Shown here: positions 10,150-19,654 of the stretch, in pieces
Numbering within the stretch: position 1 is the stretch's first letter
Layout of the letters: each line of letters begins with the position of its first letter
Assembly (NCBI GenBank): GCA_942493375.1
Contig: OW818698.1
Location: forward strand, 4,464,001 to 4,528,000
Direction: 5' to 3'
Length of the DNA stretch: 64,000 nucleotides
Source of the DNA: G942493375 sp942493375
GTDB lineage: Bacteria; Armatimonadota; UBA5829
Position numbers and translations under genes: made by a program
The notes under the pieces: model-generated
What the model was told of the DNA's origin: nothing
Database searches by the model: none
The model's input: the letters and a program-made list of their open reading frames with translations, nothing else

Positions 10150-12507
10150 ATGGCTTCACATAAAAGTTTTAAGAGTGCCGCCGGGCTTATGCTTGTTGCG
10201 GTTCTTGCAAGTCGTCTTCTGGGATTTCTCAGAGAGATGATAATAGCATGGCAGTTCGGGACAACCGGAGCAGCCAGTGCATATACAGCAGCATTCAATA
10301 TCCCAGACTTGCTCTATTTCTTCCTTTCCAGTGGAGCTCTTTCGGCTGCCTTCATTCCTGTCTTTACTGAAAGGTTCAATACAGGTAGAAAAGATGAAGC
10401 ATGGGAGATATTCAGTATCATCACATGTTTTATGGGGTTAGTTCTGACAACGGCGACTATTATCCTTTGGATTTATGCCAAGCCTTTTGTAAGTATCCTT
10501 GCTGTTCCAGGATTTGTAGATAAACACCCGGAGCTTGTGAATCTTACAGTCCTGCTTACAAGAATCATTCTCCCATGCCAGATATTCTTCTTCATCGGTG
10601 GAGTCATGATGGCAACTCTGCAGTCCAGGCAGGAGTTCAGAGCAACTGCAGCAGGCCCGGTTATATATAACCTTGGAATTATCATTGGCGCACTTGTTTT
10701 AAGCCACTGGTTCAATATTGCTGGCGTCGCCATGGGCACTCTTATTGGAGCTTTTGCTGGTAACGTTCTATACGCTGCCTATTGGATGAAACGGATGGGC
10801 TTTAAGTTCAAACCGAGTTTGAATTTGAGGCATCCGGGAGTTATAAAAGTAGGTCTGCTGGCGCTGCCTGTCATATTCGGACTTGGGTTGCCCCAGATTG
10901 ATGTCCTGGTAAACAAGTGGTTTGCAAGCTTTGTGTCTTCAGAAACACCTGCTGCAATGAACTATGCAAACAGGCTGATGCAGGTCCCACTTGGTATTTT
11001 TGCTCAGGCTGCCGGAACTGCTATTCTCCCCATGCTTGCAGCTTATGCAGCGAAGAATGCCTTTGACGATATGAGAAGCGGAATCGGTGAGGGATTGCGC
11101 GGGATTATGGTAGAAAGTATCCCGGCATCGATTTTCATGATCGCAATGGCTGATCCATTGGTAAGAGCGATGTATATGGGACACGCTTTCAAGGCCAGTA
11201 GTGTGCCGGCGACAGTTATTCCATTAATTTGGTATAGTGTTGGTATTTTTGCCTGGGCTGGTCAAGCCATTGTTGCCCGTGGATTCTTTGCCTTGCAAGA
11301 TACGGTAACACCGGTTGTTATTGGGACTGTTTCTACTGTAATATTCCTTCCACTTAACTTCTTCTTGATGAAACACATGGGTTCCGGTGGTATCGCGTTG
11401 GCCACTTCAATAGCTGTGTCGATACACTTCATTGCATTGACCTACTACCTGCGCAAGAAGTTGAATGGCATAGAGGGAGTGCAAACGTTAAAGACTGTTG
11501 GTAAAGTCTTGGCAGCGGCTGCAGTGATGGCAGGGATATGTATAGGTGTGCGGTTCGGAATGTCTCACGTTTTGGGTTCCTGGCAGTTGCAGGATGGTGA
11601 CCTTAAAGCTCCTCAGCAGTTTGCTGTGAAGCTACAAGACGATCAGAGCAAGCTTTCACAAACTCTGTATGCAGGTTTGTCGCAAGAAACCAGGCAAATG
11701 CTGGCTGATTTCCGGAGTTCAGATTCTAGTTCTAAGAATCTGCAAACTGAAATTCTGACTACTCTCAATAAACAGATAGAGAACCCCAATCTTTTTGATA
11801 ATAAACGATTTAGAAAGGCATCAATATCACCTCAGCTTATAAAAGATGTAGAAGCTCATCCATCCGGCATTGAACTCCTGAGAACCAACCGTTTGCTATT
11901 AGAGAATACTTATCCGGATGCTATCACGAAGAGTGGACGGGCTAATTCATTCATTGCCAAATACATCGCTGCTAAATCACCTTCCCGTACTAAGAGCGCA
12001 GCCGAGGGTGGCGAATGGGTCCTGCAGGAGAGTGACATTATTGACTTGCCCGCATTGACTAAGGAACTGCTGGACAAGGATGACCCGGTGTCGGTGTTCA
12101 TCACCTCAGAGTTACCCGGTTCAACCAGAGAAGCGTTGAAAAGGTATGTCAAGGAAACAGCTGCTTGTGTTGGACTCCCGGATTCATTGATGCACGATAT
12201 TAACGTAACAATGAACACGCAGAATCTGGATCCGAATGCATCCGGAGAGTTGTCCGGCAAAGCATTATTGGAGTCGAATAGAAAAACTTTAGAGTCTGCA
12301 TATACCCAGGATGTATTTCAACGTCCTGCTTTACGGGTAGAAAGCAGAATGGGATCAGTAATTACAGTGCTGGTTGCGATGCTGCTTGCCGGCACAGTCT
12401 ATTTCTTGTTGCTCAGACTGATGAAAGTCCGCGAATTCGATTTCATATTCCAAGCAATAAAGAGGAGATTCCTGGGTGGCAGAGGAAGCAAGACAGCTGA
12501 GGAATAA
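10150..12507 (+). CDS. murJ: MurJ/MviN lipid II flippase with a large hydrophilic insertion
   Basis: This 785-residue protein is much longer than a typical MurJ (about 500-530). Residues 1-475 match the family: a GLMLVAVLASRLLGFLREM N-terminus, DLLYFFLSSGALSAAFIPVF, and MNYANRLMQVPLGIFAQA in the middle. This region holds many hydrophobic helices. After about residue 477 comes roughly 255 residues of charged, serine-rich, helix-prone sequence with no membrane segment. One last hydrophobic helix (about 735-757) follows, then a basic tail. MurJ exports the lipid-linked peptidoglycan precursor across the inner membrane. The insertion lies before the terminal helix, so it is probably an extra soluble domain of unknown role. 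ACAAGGA lies five bases upstream of the ATG. The gene is convergent with a histidine kinase. Confidence 0.9.
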   Translation: MASHKSFKSAAGLMLVAVLASRLLGFLREMIIAWQFGTTGAASAYTAAFNIPDLLYFFLSSGALSAAFIPVFTERFNTGRKDEAWEIFSIITCFMGLVLTTATIILWIYAKPFVSILAVPGFVDKHPELVNLTVLLTRIILPCQIFFFIGGVMMATLQSRQEFRATAAGPVIYNLGIIIGALVLSHWFNIAGVAMGTLIGAFAGNVLYAAYWMKRMGFKFKPSLNLRHPGVIKVGLLALPVIFGLGLPQIDVLVNKWFASFVSSETPAAMNYANRLMQVPLGIFAQAAGTAILPMLAAYAAKNAFDDMRSGIGEGLRGIMVESIPASIFMIAMADPLVRAMYMGHAFKASSVPATVIPLIWYSVGIFAWAGQAIVARGFFALQDTVTPVVIGTVSTVIFLPLNFFLMKHMGSGGIALATSIAVSIHFIALTYYLRKKLNGIEGVQTLKTVGKVLAAAAVMAGICIGVRFGMSHVLGSWQLQDGDLKAPQQFAVKLQDDQSKLSQTLYAGLSQETRQMLADFRSSDSSSKNLQTEILTTLNKQIENPNLFDNKRFRKASISPQLIKDVEAHPSGIELLRTNRLLLENTYPDAITKSGRANSFIAKYIAAKSPSRTKSAAEGGEWVLQESDIIDLPALTKELLDKDDPVSVFITSELPGSTREALKRYVKETAACVGLPDSLMHDINVTMNTQNLDPNASGELSGKALLESNRKTLESAYTQDVFQRPALRVESRMGSVITVLVAMLLAGTVYFLLLRLMKVREFDFIFQAIKRRFLGGRGSKTAEE

Positions 12508-12517
12508 ACTCTATTAG

Positions 12518-12591
12518 CCCGCATTATTCATGATTGGCTCAGCTTTTGTCTTTACTGCCAGCCAAAAGCGAAGCTTGGTGAATAATGCGGG
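12518..12591. repeat. Family-2 palindromic repeat, copy 1
   Basis: A 74-bp element is bounded by CCCGCATTATTCA (12518-12530) and its exact reverse complement (12579-12591). The interior, TCAGCTTTTG...TACTGCC...GCGAAGCTT, is shared with a copy at 42942-43015 and partly with one at 35688-35762. It lies between convergent genes. Confidence 0.8.
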
Positions 12592-12607
12592 TTAGTATTA
12601 TTTAAAT

Positions 12608-12660
12608 AAACTGACTACTCTTCTCATACCTGAAATATAAGACCGGAGCAGTCAGTTTTT
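12608..12660 (+). terminator. Intrinsic terminator-like hairpin for murJ
   Basis: AAACTGACT (12608-12616) pairs with AGTCAGTTT (12650-12658), extended inward by CTC/GAG, and is followed by TT. The left arm lies between the two convergent genes. The right arm overlaps the stop end of the facing kinase gene. Confidence 0.5.
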
Positions 12661-14913
12661 GCTATTATCTTTCAAAGTGAAATAGATTGTTGCGCCTTTA
12701 CCAACTTCACCTTGAGCCCAGACTTCCCCACCGTGTCTGTTGACAACACGCTTAACAGTTGCCAGTCCAACTCCGGTTCCGGGGAAGTCTATTGTTTTAT
12801 GCAGTCTGGAAAATACAGTAAAGAGTTTATCACTGTACGCCTGGTCATATCCTGCACCATTGTCCTTAATGAAAAAGACTTCTAGATCATTTTCCACTGT
12901 TGAGCCAAACTCAATACAGGCATTCTCAGTCCGGCTTGTAAATTTCCATGCATTACTGATCAGGTTCTCCATAGCAATCTTTAGTAAATCAGGATCAGCC
13001 ATAGCATATAAACCTGGTTGTACTTTAAAATCAACGTGTCTGGGTTGTTCTCTTTCCATATATTCCTGAACAATAGATTCAGCCAATTCGGTCAGATTTA
13101 CTGAATGCATCTTCATATCTGCCCTAGTAATCCTGGAGAGACGGAGTATATCATCTATTAGATGGCCCATATTTCCAGCTGCTGCCCTTGATCTTTGAAG
13201 ATACTCCTGTCCTTTTTCGTCGAGTTTATCAGCATAATCATCAAGCAATATCTGACTAAAACCATCTATTGCACGGAGAGGTGTGCGTAAATCGTGTGAA
13301 ACAGAATAACTGAATGCTTCCAATTCTCTATTACTATTCTCCAGTTGTTTAGTTCTTTCAGCAACCCGATTCTCCAGTTCTTCCTCTGTCCGTTTGAGTT
13401 CGGTTATGTCTAAATGCTGAGCTATTGCATGGGTTACTTTTCCATTCGCATCTAAAACGGGGACCAAAATTGAGTCTAGTACAGCAGGTGCCGATTGACC
13501 GAATCCTGGCTGGATCTGCTCTGAACTATTCCATTTGATGACGTATTTAGCGATCTCACCATTTTCATAAACACGCCTTAACAACGGGAAGAGTCCCTGG
13601 GCCTCAGCAATATTATCATGGAAAACGTTGTATTTTCCTACGACTTGTTCAGCATCCATATTGAGAATATCGCACATAGCTTTGTTGACTCGTATAATTG
13701 TCGCATTATCATCTGTGATCCACATCGGGTGTGGACTGTTTTCTAAGATATTATTGAGAAAAGCTTCGGAACGCCTCAAATCGTCCTGTGCCTTGATGCC
13801 ATCGGTTATGTCAATATTAAGACTCATGATACCGGTCGCATTATTTTGCTCATCTTTAAGTACAACAGCTGAAACGCTAATGAATATTGGAGTTCCATCT
13901 TTTCTGACTCGTTTAGCCAGTTCATTTACAAGACCATTTCCTGTCAGTATTCTGTTGTAGAAACTGTTGTAGTCTTCTTCACTTCCTTGAGTGATATACG
14001 GAGCTGTTTGTCCAATTACTTCCTGAGCCGTCCAACCGTACATTGACTCTGCGGCAGGATTCCAGAGGGTGATTTTTCTGTCTTTATCAAAAACAATAAT
14101 TGAAAGGGGTGACATATTAATCAGAGTATTGAGTCTTGCATTAGTAGCCATTAATTCCTTTTGAATGGCACTTTGTTCTGTCATATCGCGAATCACTGAT
14201 ACCCGGTACGTCTCGCCACCTATCTGCATAGAGCGTCCACGCACCTGAACAGGTACCCGCAAACCATCTTTGGTTATATCTTCGTGATTATATGGCTCCC
14301 GATAATCGTTCTTTATAGCCTCGACAACTTCTTCGCGGTATTCGGGTGCGATCATCTCATATACGGATCTTCCTATCCATTCCTCACGTTCATATCTGAG
14401 TATATGAGCCTGTTGGTCGTTTAAATCGCAAACAATACCGTTTTTTGATATTACAATACCTTCAAAGGCAGCTTCTGCCAGCGTTTTGTAACGAGATTCA
14501 CTATCTCGCAAGAGATCTTCCTGTTGTTTTCTCTCAGTAATATCCTTGAAAAGGATTACATTATAATCGCTGGAATTTATACCACCTATCTCAATGCACT
14601 TTTTTGTCCCATTCTTGCAAGTAACAACGCGTTCCCTGAAATGTTGTTGTCCGGGATCGTTGATCTCGTTAAGCCAGCCTTGTTTTGCCTGTTTTCTTTC
14701 TGCTTCATTTGGGTAAGCCAAGAGCCACCAGTCATCTATTGAACTGATATCTTCTTGTGTATACCCGAATAAGTTGATGAATTCATTATTCATATACTGA
14801 CCACGTCCATTGCGGTCTATGAACACAATACCCATTGGCAGCTGGTCCAAAGTGTATTTAAATATTCCAAAGTCGCCGAAGTCTTTACTGGAGTCTGAAT
14901 TTAGGATATCCAT
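12652..14913 (-). CDS. Multi-PAS soluble sensor histidine kinase
   Basis: The 753-residue protein has no membrane segment. Four PAS units are visible at about 15-128, 138-250, 260-372 and 382-508. Several end in the PAC-like DIT(E/D) signature (DITERK, DMTEQS, DITDGI, DITELK). A short coiled coil leads to the HisKA box SYSVSHDLRTPLRAIDGF, with the phosphoacceptor at His540. The ATPase domain shows the N box (ENLISNAWKF), the G1 box DNGAGYD and the G2 box GTGVGLATVKRVV. Residues 530-753 resemble the phytochrome-like kinase subfamily. It would autophosphorylate in response to a cytoplasmic signal, perhaps redox or a small ligand. No response regulator gene is adjacent, so the partner is unlinked. 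CAGGTAG lies just upstream of the ATG. Confidence 0.93.
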   Translation of the reverse strand: MDILNSDSSKDFGDFGIFKYTLDQLPMGIVFIDRNGRGQYMNNEFINLFGYTQEDISSIDDWWLLAYPNEAERKQAKQGWLNEINDPGQQHFRERVVTCKNGTKKCIEIGGINSSDYNVILFKDITERKQQEDLLRDSESRYKTLAEAAFEGIVISKNGIVCDLNDQQAHILRYEREEWIGRSVYEMIAPEYREEVVEAIKNDYREPYNHEDITKDGLRVPVQVRGRSMQIGGETYRVSVIRDMTEQSAIQKELMATNARLNTLINMSPLSIIVFDKDRKITLWNPAAESMYGWTAQEVIGQTAPYITQGSEEDYNSFYNRILTGNGLVNELAKRVRKDGTPIFISVSAVVLKDEQNNATGIMSLNIDITDGIKAQDDLRRSEAFLNNILENSPHPMWITDDNATIIRVNKAMCDILNMDAEQVVGKYNVFHDNIAEAQGLFPLLRRVYENGEIAKYVIKWNSSEQIQPGFGQSAPAVLDSILVPVLDANGKVTHAIAQHLDITELKRTEEELENRVAERTKQLENSNRELEAFSYSVSHDLRTPLRAIDGFSQILLDDYADKLDEKGQEYLQRSRAAAGNMGHLIDDILRLSRITRADMKMHSVNLTELAESIVQEYMEREQPRHVDFKVQPGLYAMADPDLLKIAMENLISNAWKFTSRTENACIEFGSTVENDLEVFFIKDNGAGYDQAYSDKLFTVFSRLHKTIDFPGTGVGLATVKRVVNRHGGEVWAQGEVGKGATIYFTLKDNSKN

Positions 14914-14956
14914 ATTACTACCTGAAACATCCGGCTATCCGGGAGCTGTTTTGAGG

Positions 14957-15140
14957 TAACAGTTCAGTAATATGGGAACATTGTCATCCTTCGTTACTCG
15001 TAAGAAACCTGGGGACGGCAGGCTAGAAGCCCGCACCACAATTTGGCTTCCCAAGACTAATACAGGTTTCTAATCGAAATAAGTTGGCACCCCCAACTTG
15101 GGGGCTCAGGATGACAAATGCCCGCAACACTGAACTGTTA
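14957..15140. repeat. Family-1 repeat, full-length copy with terminal inverted repeats
   Basis: The element is bounded by TAACAGTTCAGT (14957-14968) and ACTGAACTGTTA (15129-15140). Inside are ATTGTCATCC, an ACGGCAGGCTAGAAGCCCGC hairpin segment, and a 7-bp stem CCCCCAA/TTGGGGG followed by GGCTCAGGATGACA. The same interior block recurs at 41890-42110. It fills most of the 330-base gap at 14914-15243. The rest (15141-15243) is AT-rich and shows nothing I can name. Confidence 0.75.
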
Positions 15141-15243
15141 CGTTTTGGTCTAGACACTGTTGTTTACAATAATCAAATGAATAAGATAGAGATATCGAAT
15201 GCCACAATGTTGCACACAATGTATGCCACCTATTATATAAACT

Positions 15244-17088
15244 TCAATGTAGTATATCCAGTAGAACCGGGTATATCTGTTCTGCCATAAGTTCTTGACC
15301 ATTTGCGTCCGGGTGGCAGCCGTCGTATACCAGTTTCATCCTCTCGGGTTTTGCTGTGAAGAAAGCGAACAGATCAACCAGTGTAGTGTGGTATTCATGA
15401 GATACTTCCCTGACTATCTGTGCATATTTCGTTAGTTGGTAATTCATATCATTAGTGATATATGCGCCTTCGTTTGATAGAGGATATGCGCGTGTCATTG
15501 GAGTTGGTGTGCAGAGAATAACCTTGCTGCCGATGCGCTGTGAGTCCTGTACAATTCGTTCCAGATTAGCTCTATATTCGGCTTCAGGAACCCGTGGTGC
15601 TTCGCGGGTCTGATTGTGTCCGTCTACCATTGCTGCATCATTCATACCGAAGTTTACTATTACTACCTTAGGATGATGCCGCAATACATCGGACTCCAGA
15701 CGCGCTATAGCATCCTCTGTGTTGCTTGAGCCCACTCCGGCGTTTATCATTTCAACGTTATGACCTTTTGCAGCCAGGCGTTCCTGAAGTACATGCCTGA
15801 ATGTCTGAGCTTCTGTGATCTCAGCGCGGACACCGAGGGTAATGGAATCTCCAAATGCTACTACCGGCACTGTTTCAGCTTCCTTTAAAACCCACTCAGC
15901 TGTGAACACCCCGCAAGCCAGGAACCATCTGCGGTCAGGATTTGTATGGCACCATGTTGCGACCAGATTACCGGGTGTGGTCTCAACAACACTCGGATAT
16001 GATGCCTGCACAGGCCAGCTGGAATCTTTGGGGAATTCTACAACTGTTTTTGGAGTTGACCAGGTCTTGCAATGATCCTTGCTGATCGATACAACCAGAG
16101 GGAACCTGTTGGGAGTGGTGGAGTCGTTCCACATCCGTACAACCCATCCGTTTTTCATCTGGTATAGACAGCTTGGGGTATTATAAGAGGTTATAGGGCT
16201 TAGCTTTGGCAGTTCCCAGGTTACTCCACCGTCATGGCTCCAGGTTTCATTAGTCCTGCCATCAGGTTGAGTTGACCTCATCACCATCATTATATCTTTG
16301 TTAGATAATGCTACTATGGCTGGTTCATCGGCAGTAAGCAGAACACCTGGTTTTGTTGACCATGAACCATATATGTCGGTGCTCAAAGTCCAGGTTTTAC
16401 CGTGGTCTTTGGAAATCATAGTTCCGCAGACGGTAGGTATATCGCCAATCTGGGCCATGCCAAAAGCACCGGTCTGAATCATAAAATCCCACCAGTATGG
16501 CATCAATACTGTGCCGTCTTTGAGCACGATTCCTGCTCTTCCGGAGACAGCGGGACGGGTGCGAGGGATAGGTATCACATTTGGTTTACTCCAGGTAAGT
16601 CCGTTGTCGGTGCTTTCTACCTGCCATAACTGAATTCGTCCCTTTGGTGGATCGTAAGCTTCTGTGTCCACGGATGCTATTGCTATTACTTTTTTACCGA
16701 CAGTAACCAGTGCTGGATCTCCTGCAGAATTAACGGCAGAACAGTCCATTACGACAAATGGTTTGCCCCAGGTTACACCATGGTCAGTGGATATAAGCCC
16801 AAGAGTTGCGCTTTTACCGGAAATATTCAGTCCAATCGATTTTGCATAATCCTGAGTTCCCGGGAAGACGCATAGCAGGCTTTTATCTGGCATTACTGCA
16901 ATGGATGAGACTATGACGGTGTACGGCCCTTCCATCAGTGCTGTCACTTTCACCTTTGCATACTTGGCAACTTCCAGGCCGTGTGTTGCATCCGATGCAG
17001 ACTGCTGAGCAAATACGTACATACCTGCGCAGAGTGTTACCATAATTGCAGCCAGAGTAAGAATATGTCGAATCAAATATATCTCCAT
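15244..17088 (-). CDS. Secreted sialidase (BNR) fused to an SGNH/GDSL esterase
   Basis: About 614 residues begin with a hydrophobic signal sequence ending near MYVFAQQ. Residues 45-400 are a sialidase-type beta propeller with Asp-box repeats: STDHGVTWGKP, STDNGLTWSKP, SKDHGKTWTLS, SHDGGVTWELP and SKDHCKTWSTP. The last 205 residues are an SGNH hydrolase. Its block I is VVAFGDSITLG (Ser nucleophile), followed by INAGVGSSNTED, VIVNFGMNDAA and the Asp-His pair in DGCHPDANG. One secreted chain could therefore remove O-acetyl groups and then terminal sugars, as in sialate or uronate de-O-acetylation. Specificity is inferred only. The second ATG (17088) is chosen because AGGTGG lies eight bases upstream; ATG 17094 is too close to it. 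Confidence 0.85.
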   Translation of the reverse strand: MEIYLIRHILTLAAIMVTLCAGMYVFAQQSASDATHGLEVAKYAKVKVTALMEGPYTVIVSSIAVMPDKSLLCVFPGTQDYAKSIGLNISGKSATLGLISTDHGVTWGKPFVVMDCSAVNSAGDPALVTVGKKVIAIASVDTEAYDPPKGRIQLWQVESTDNGLTWSKPNVIPIPRTRPAVSGRAGIVLKDGTVLMPYWWDFMIQTGAFGMAQIGDIPTVCGTMISKDHGKTWTLSTDIYGSWSTKPGVLLTADEPAIVALSNKDIMMVMRSTQPDGRTNETWSHDGGVTWELPKLSPITSYNTPSCLYQMKNGWVVRMWNDSTTPNRFPLVVSISKDHCKTWSTPKTVVEFPKDSSWPVQASYPSVVETTPGNLVATWCHTNPDRRWFLACGVFTAEWVLKEAETVPVVAFGDSITLGVRAEITEAQTFRHVLQERLAAKGHNVEMINAGVGSSNTEDAIARLESDVLRHHPKVVIVNFGMNDAAMVDGHNQTREAPRVPEAEYRANLERIVQDSQRIGSKVILCTPTPMTRAYPLSNEGAYITNDMNYQLTKYAQIVREVSHEYHTTLVDLFAFFTAKPERMKLVYDGCHPDANGQELMAEQIYPVLLDILH

Positions 17089-17200
17089 CTCCACCTACCA
17101 TTCTTTCCAATATGAATATATCTCGGTTGTTATATTTACATTCGATATAGAGAATAATATACCTTCATTCAACCGTATTCGATTATTCTACCGGCATATT

Positions 17201-17236
17201 TAAACAAAGACGCCTGGTCCATTTGCGAACCAGGCG
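17201..17236 (-). terminator. Rho-independent terminator of the 17273-19408 gene
   Basis: Read on the minus strand, CGCCTGGT and ACCAGGCG form a perfect 8-bp stem around a 10-base loop (17211-17236), followed by TCTTTGTTTA. It lies 37 bases after the stop codon of the minus-strand gene. Confidence 0.8.
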
Positions 17237-17272
17237 GAATAGAAAGCAAATATGGTGTTGTGTTTGCTGATT

Positions 17273-19408
17273 TTACTTTACTATTATTTCTTTCTCAGCA
17301 ATTGCAGGTCGTCCGAAGCAGTCGCTGGAGGTAGCTCTGATCTTGTAGACTCCAGGGACCGGGCAGTTCATATCAAACTCGGGCATGTCGGTTGATATAT
17401 TGTCTCCATCCGGGCCAAGGACATCAGTCCAGATCAATACTGGCTGTCCAAGATATAGATTGCGGGCCAATTCACCAGTTCCGGGTTCAGCCTTGACTGT
17501 AATCGATATGGTAGCTGGGGCATTTGTTTTGTTCAGAGTAGCATTAAGTATTACTTTTGGTCCTGGTCCAAGGTCTGCACGCATGGGTAGATCGGCAGGA
17601 CCTGCATAGGAACTGATCTTGGTACTGCCTCGATAGATATCTACTTTACCGTTTTCACGGATATAGATGAGTTGCTTGTACCCTTTGGATATGAACCTTG
17701 GGTCATCAAATGCTATATCGAATTTGATGGCATTTCGGAGCAGATTTTCTATTTCCACTGCCGCATTTGCCAGGACTTGCCTGTACGTCAGTCCAAAGGT
17801 GTTTTTTCTGTCCAGAGGAAGCCATTTTACTCTGAACATCCTGTCCGGTGAGAATGTATATCCATAAGGCAGCACGACGCATGTATCTGCAGCATAGAGG
17901 AGTTTCTTCATATCTCTCTTTGGATTCATTGCTATATACGTTTTCATTGCCTGAGCATGGAAACGTTTGTAGGAATATGGAACCTGGGCATCTGTCAGAC
18001 CGACCCAGCCGAACCACTGGTAAAAATATGTAGCTCCTGCATCATACATATACTTGAACGAAGCCATATCCGGCTGGGGGTTTAGTGCAGGTAGTGAATA
18101 GGCATAATTGGAGGTTCCCCAACTTTTGTTGAAGTTCCTGGCTGCACCTCTGCCCAATGCTATACGGATTTCACAGGCATTTTCTAATATAGCCGGGATC
18201 TGGGTCCCGAATGCCATATTGATTTTCTGTATGTAGACCTCTTCATTGATGTCTTCATCAACCAGTGCACAAGGTGTATCCGATCCTGCTAATTGATACC
18301 AGCCTGTGTCCCAGAAAGCTTCCCACACAGGATAAGGGGCGTCTATTAGTTTGATATTTCCCAGTCCGAAATACTTGCTTGCATACATAGCAACGGTATC
18401 CCGACCATACTGGCCATTATGAGCGTTATATCGGGATTTACACATCTCTTCCAGTATCTTTGCAGCTTCTGATGGGAGTAGTTTATTGGCCAGTTCTTTG
18501 CGATCTGTCGTATCGGCACGCAGGTAGACACACGGTTCATCAACATGCCATCCTCTACCGTAGAAATTGGAGCGGTATAAATTGAGGGGCCAGTCCTCCC
18601 AATCGATGTAGGTCGCGGTTACGTAACAGTTTGTACGGTACATCCAGTCTTCGGCTTTCTTATGGTTGAAAAACATATTTAGTCCGGAATCTATATCAGC
18701 TTGAACATCTGCTTTTGACGGAGGAGCATCATATTCATATTGATAACCGGGACCCAGGGCATTGGCATGACGTCCGAGTCTGTCTTTATCTGTTCCGGCC
18801 AACCCAACAAGCGCATCAGGTCTTAACCTGATTGCAGTAGCATTTCCAGGCATCAGGACTTTTGTGACAGCACTTTTTGTGCGCTTGAATTCATAACCCA
18901 GGAAGAAAATCTTCGATGGGGCAGATTTTCCAGGAGCTATTGTAGTTGGAGAGGAATTATCAATCCTCCGGGGCCAACCATATTTCCATAATGACAACCT
19001 TGGAAGTTCGGCTTTGCCGGATGCAGCGTTGATATACTCGACAGGATCCGGCCAGCCTGCTTCAAACCAGACATATCTGGCAACATCCGGTGTCTTATCC
19101 CCTTTCGGAAATTGGTCCAATAGGAACCAAGCCGAATAACTGTCTCCGTTGGCTCTATTAAATCCGATGCAGAACCACTGATAGGTTTTGTTTCCTACTT
19201 TTTCAGTTTTACCAATTGTAAAGGCAGCATGGGTGACAGAGAGATTGCCTTTTCTCTCAAACTCAGGCCTATCAGATGTCCCTCCAACGAGGGAATATTC
19301 AGTAGTACTGCCGGGTATACCAAGCGGATAATCTGCTGCAGCGATTGCAGCGCAACTCACGCAAACCAGGAGCAGTAGAGTTATTAAAATATGAGTTTTA
19401 TGCATCAT
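17273..19408 (-). CDS. Large secreted protein of unknown function
   Basis: The 711-residue protein starts with a signal peptide (residues 1-24, SCAAIAA/AD). The first 150 residues look beta-rich. The middle is rich in aromatic residues, with YVTATYIDWEDWPLNLYR, GRGWHVDEPCVYL, a YQWFGWVGL segment and several acidic residues next to tryptophans, as in TIM-barrel glycosidases. The last 100 residues resemble an immunoglobulin-like or Y-Y-Y-type beta sandwich (ATISITVKAEPGTG ... CPVPGVYKIRATSSD). I do not recognise the family. WHVDEP could supply a catalytic acid, but this is speculation. It lies 184 bases upstream of the sialidase-esterase gene on the same strand and ends in its own terminator. 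The first of two adjacent ATGs is used; the second (19405) is equally possible. Confidence 0.75.
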   Translation of the reverse strand: MMHKTHILITLLLLVCVSCAAIAAADYPLGIPGSTTEYSLVGGTSDRPEFERKGNLSVTHAAFTIGKTEKVGNKTYQWFCIGFNRANGDSYSAWFLLDQFPKGDKTPDVARYVWFEAGWPDPVEYINAASGKAELPRLSLWKYGWPRRIDNSSPTTIAPGKSAPSKIFFLGYEFKRTKSAVTKVLMPGNATAIRLRPDALVGLAGTDKDRLGRHANALGPGYQYEYDAPPSKADVQADIDSGLNMFFNHKKAEDWMYRTNCYVTATYIDWEDWPLNLYRSNFYGRGWHVDEPCVYLRADTTDRKELANKLLPSEAAKILEEMCKSRYNAHNGQYGRDTVAMYASKYFGLGNIKLIDAPYPVWEAFWDTGWYQLAGSDTPCALVDEDINEEVYIQKINMAFGTQIPAILENACEIRIALGRGAARNFNKSWGTSNYAYSLPALNPQPDMASFKYMYDAGATYFYQWFGWVGLTDAQVPYSYKRFHAQAMKTYIAMNPKRDMKKLLYAADTCVVLPYGYTFSPDRMFRVKWLPLDRKNTFGLTYRQVLANAAVEIENLLRNAIKFDIAFDDPRFISKGYKQLIYIRENGKVDIYRGSTKISSYAGPADLPMRADLGPGPKVILNATLNKTNAPATISITVKAEPGTGELARNLYLGQPVLIWTDVLGPDGDNISTDMPEFDMNCPVPGVYKIRATSSDCFGRPAIAEKEIIVK

Positions 19409-19654
19409 TATTGACCTCCGAATTTTGCTGATTATAGCAAATGTAACGATAAATGTCTACCTGTTGACGGTATTTGCTGGAAACCAAATATCAACAATGG
19501 GGGTCTGTTTGCAAGGTTACAATAGCTTAAATGTACGTTGGCATCCTTGTAATGCCTCTCAATACTTGAAAAAAGGGTCGTTCTACTCTAGAATGGATGT
19601 ATCTTGCTATGAATATCCCGTAGTATACGGGATGTGTGACAGAGAGGGAAATTG

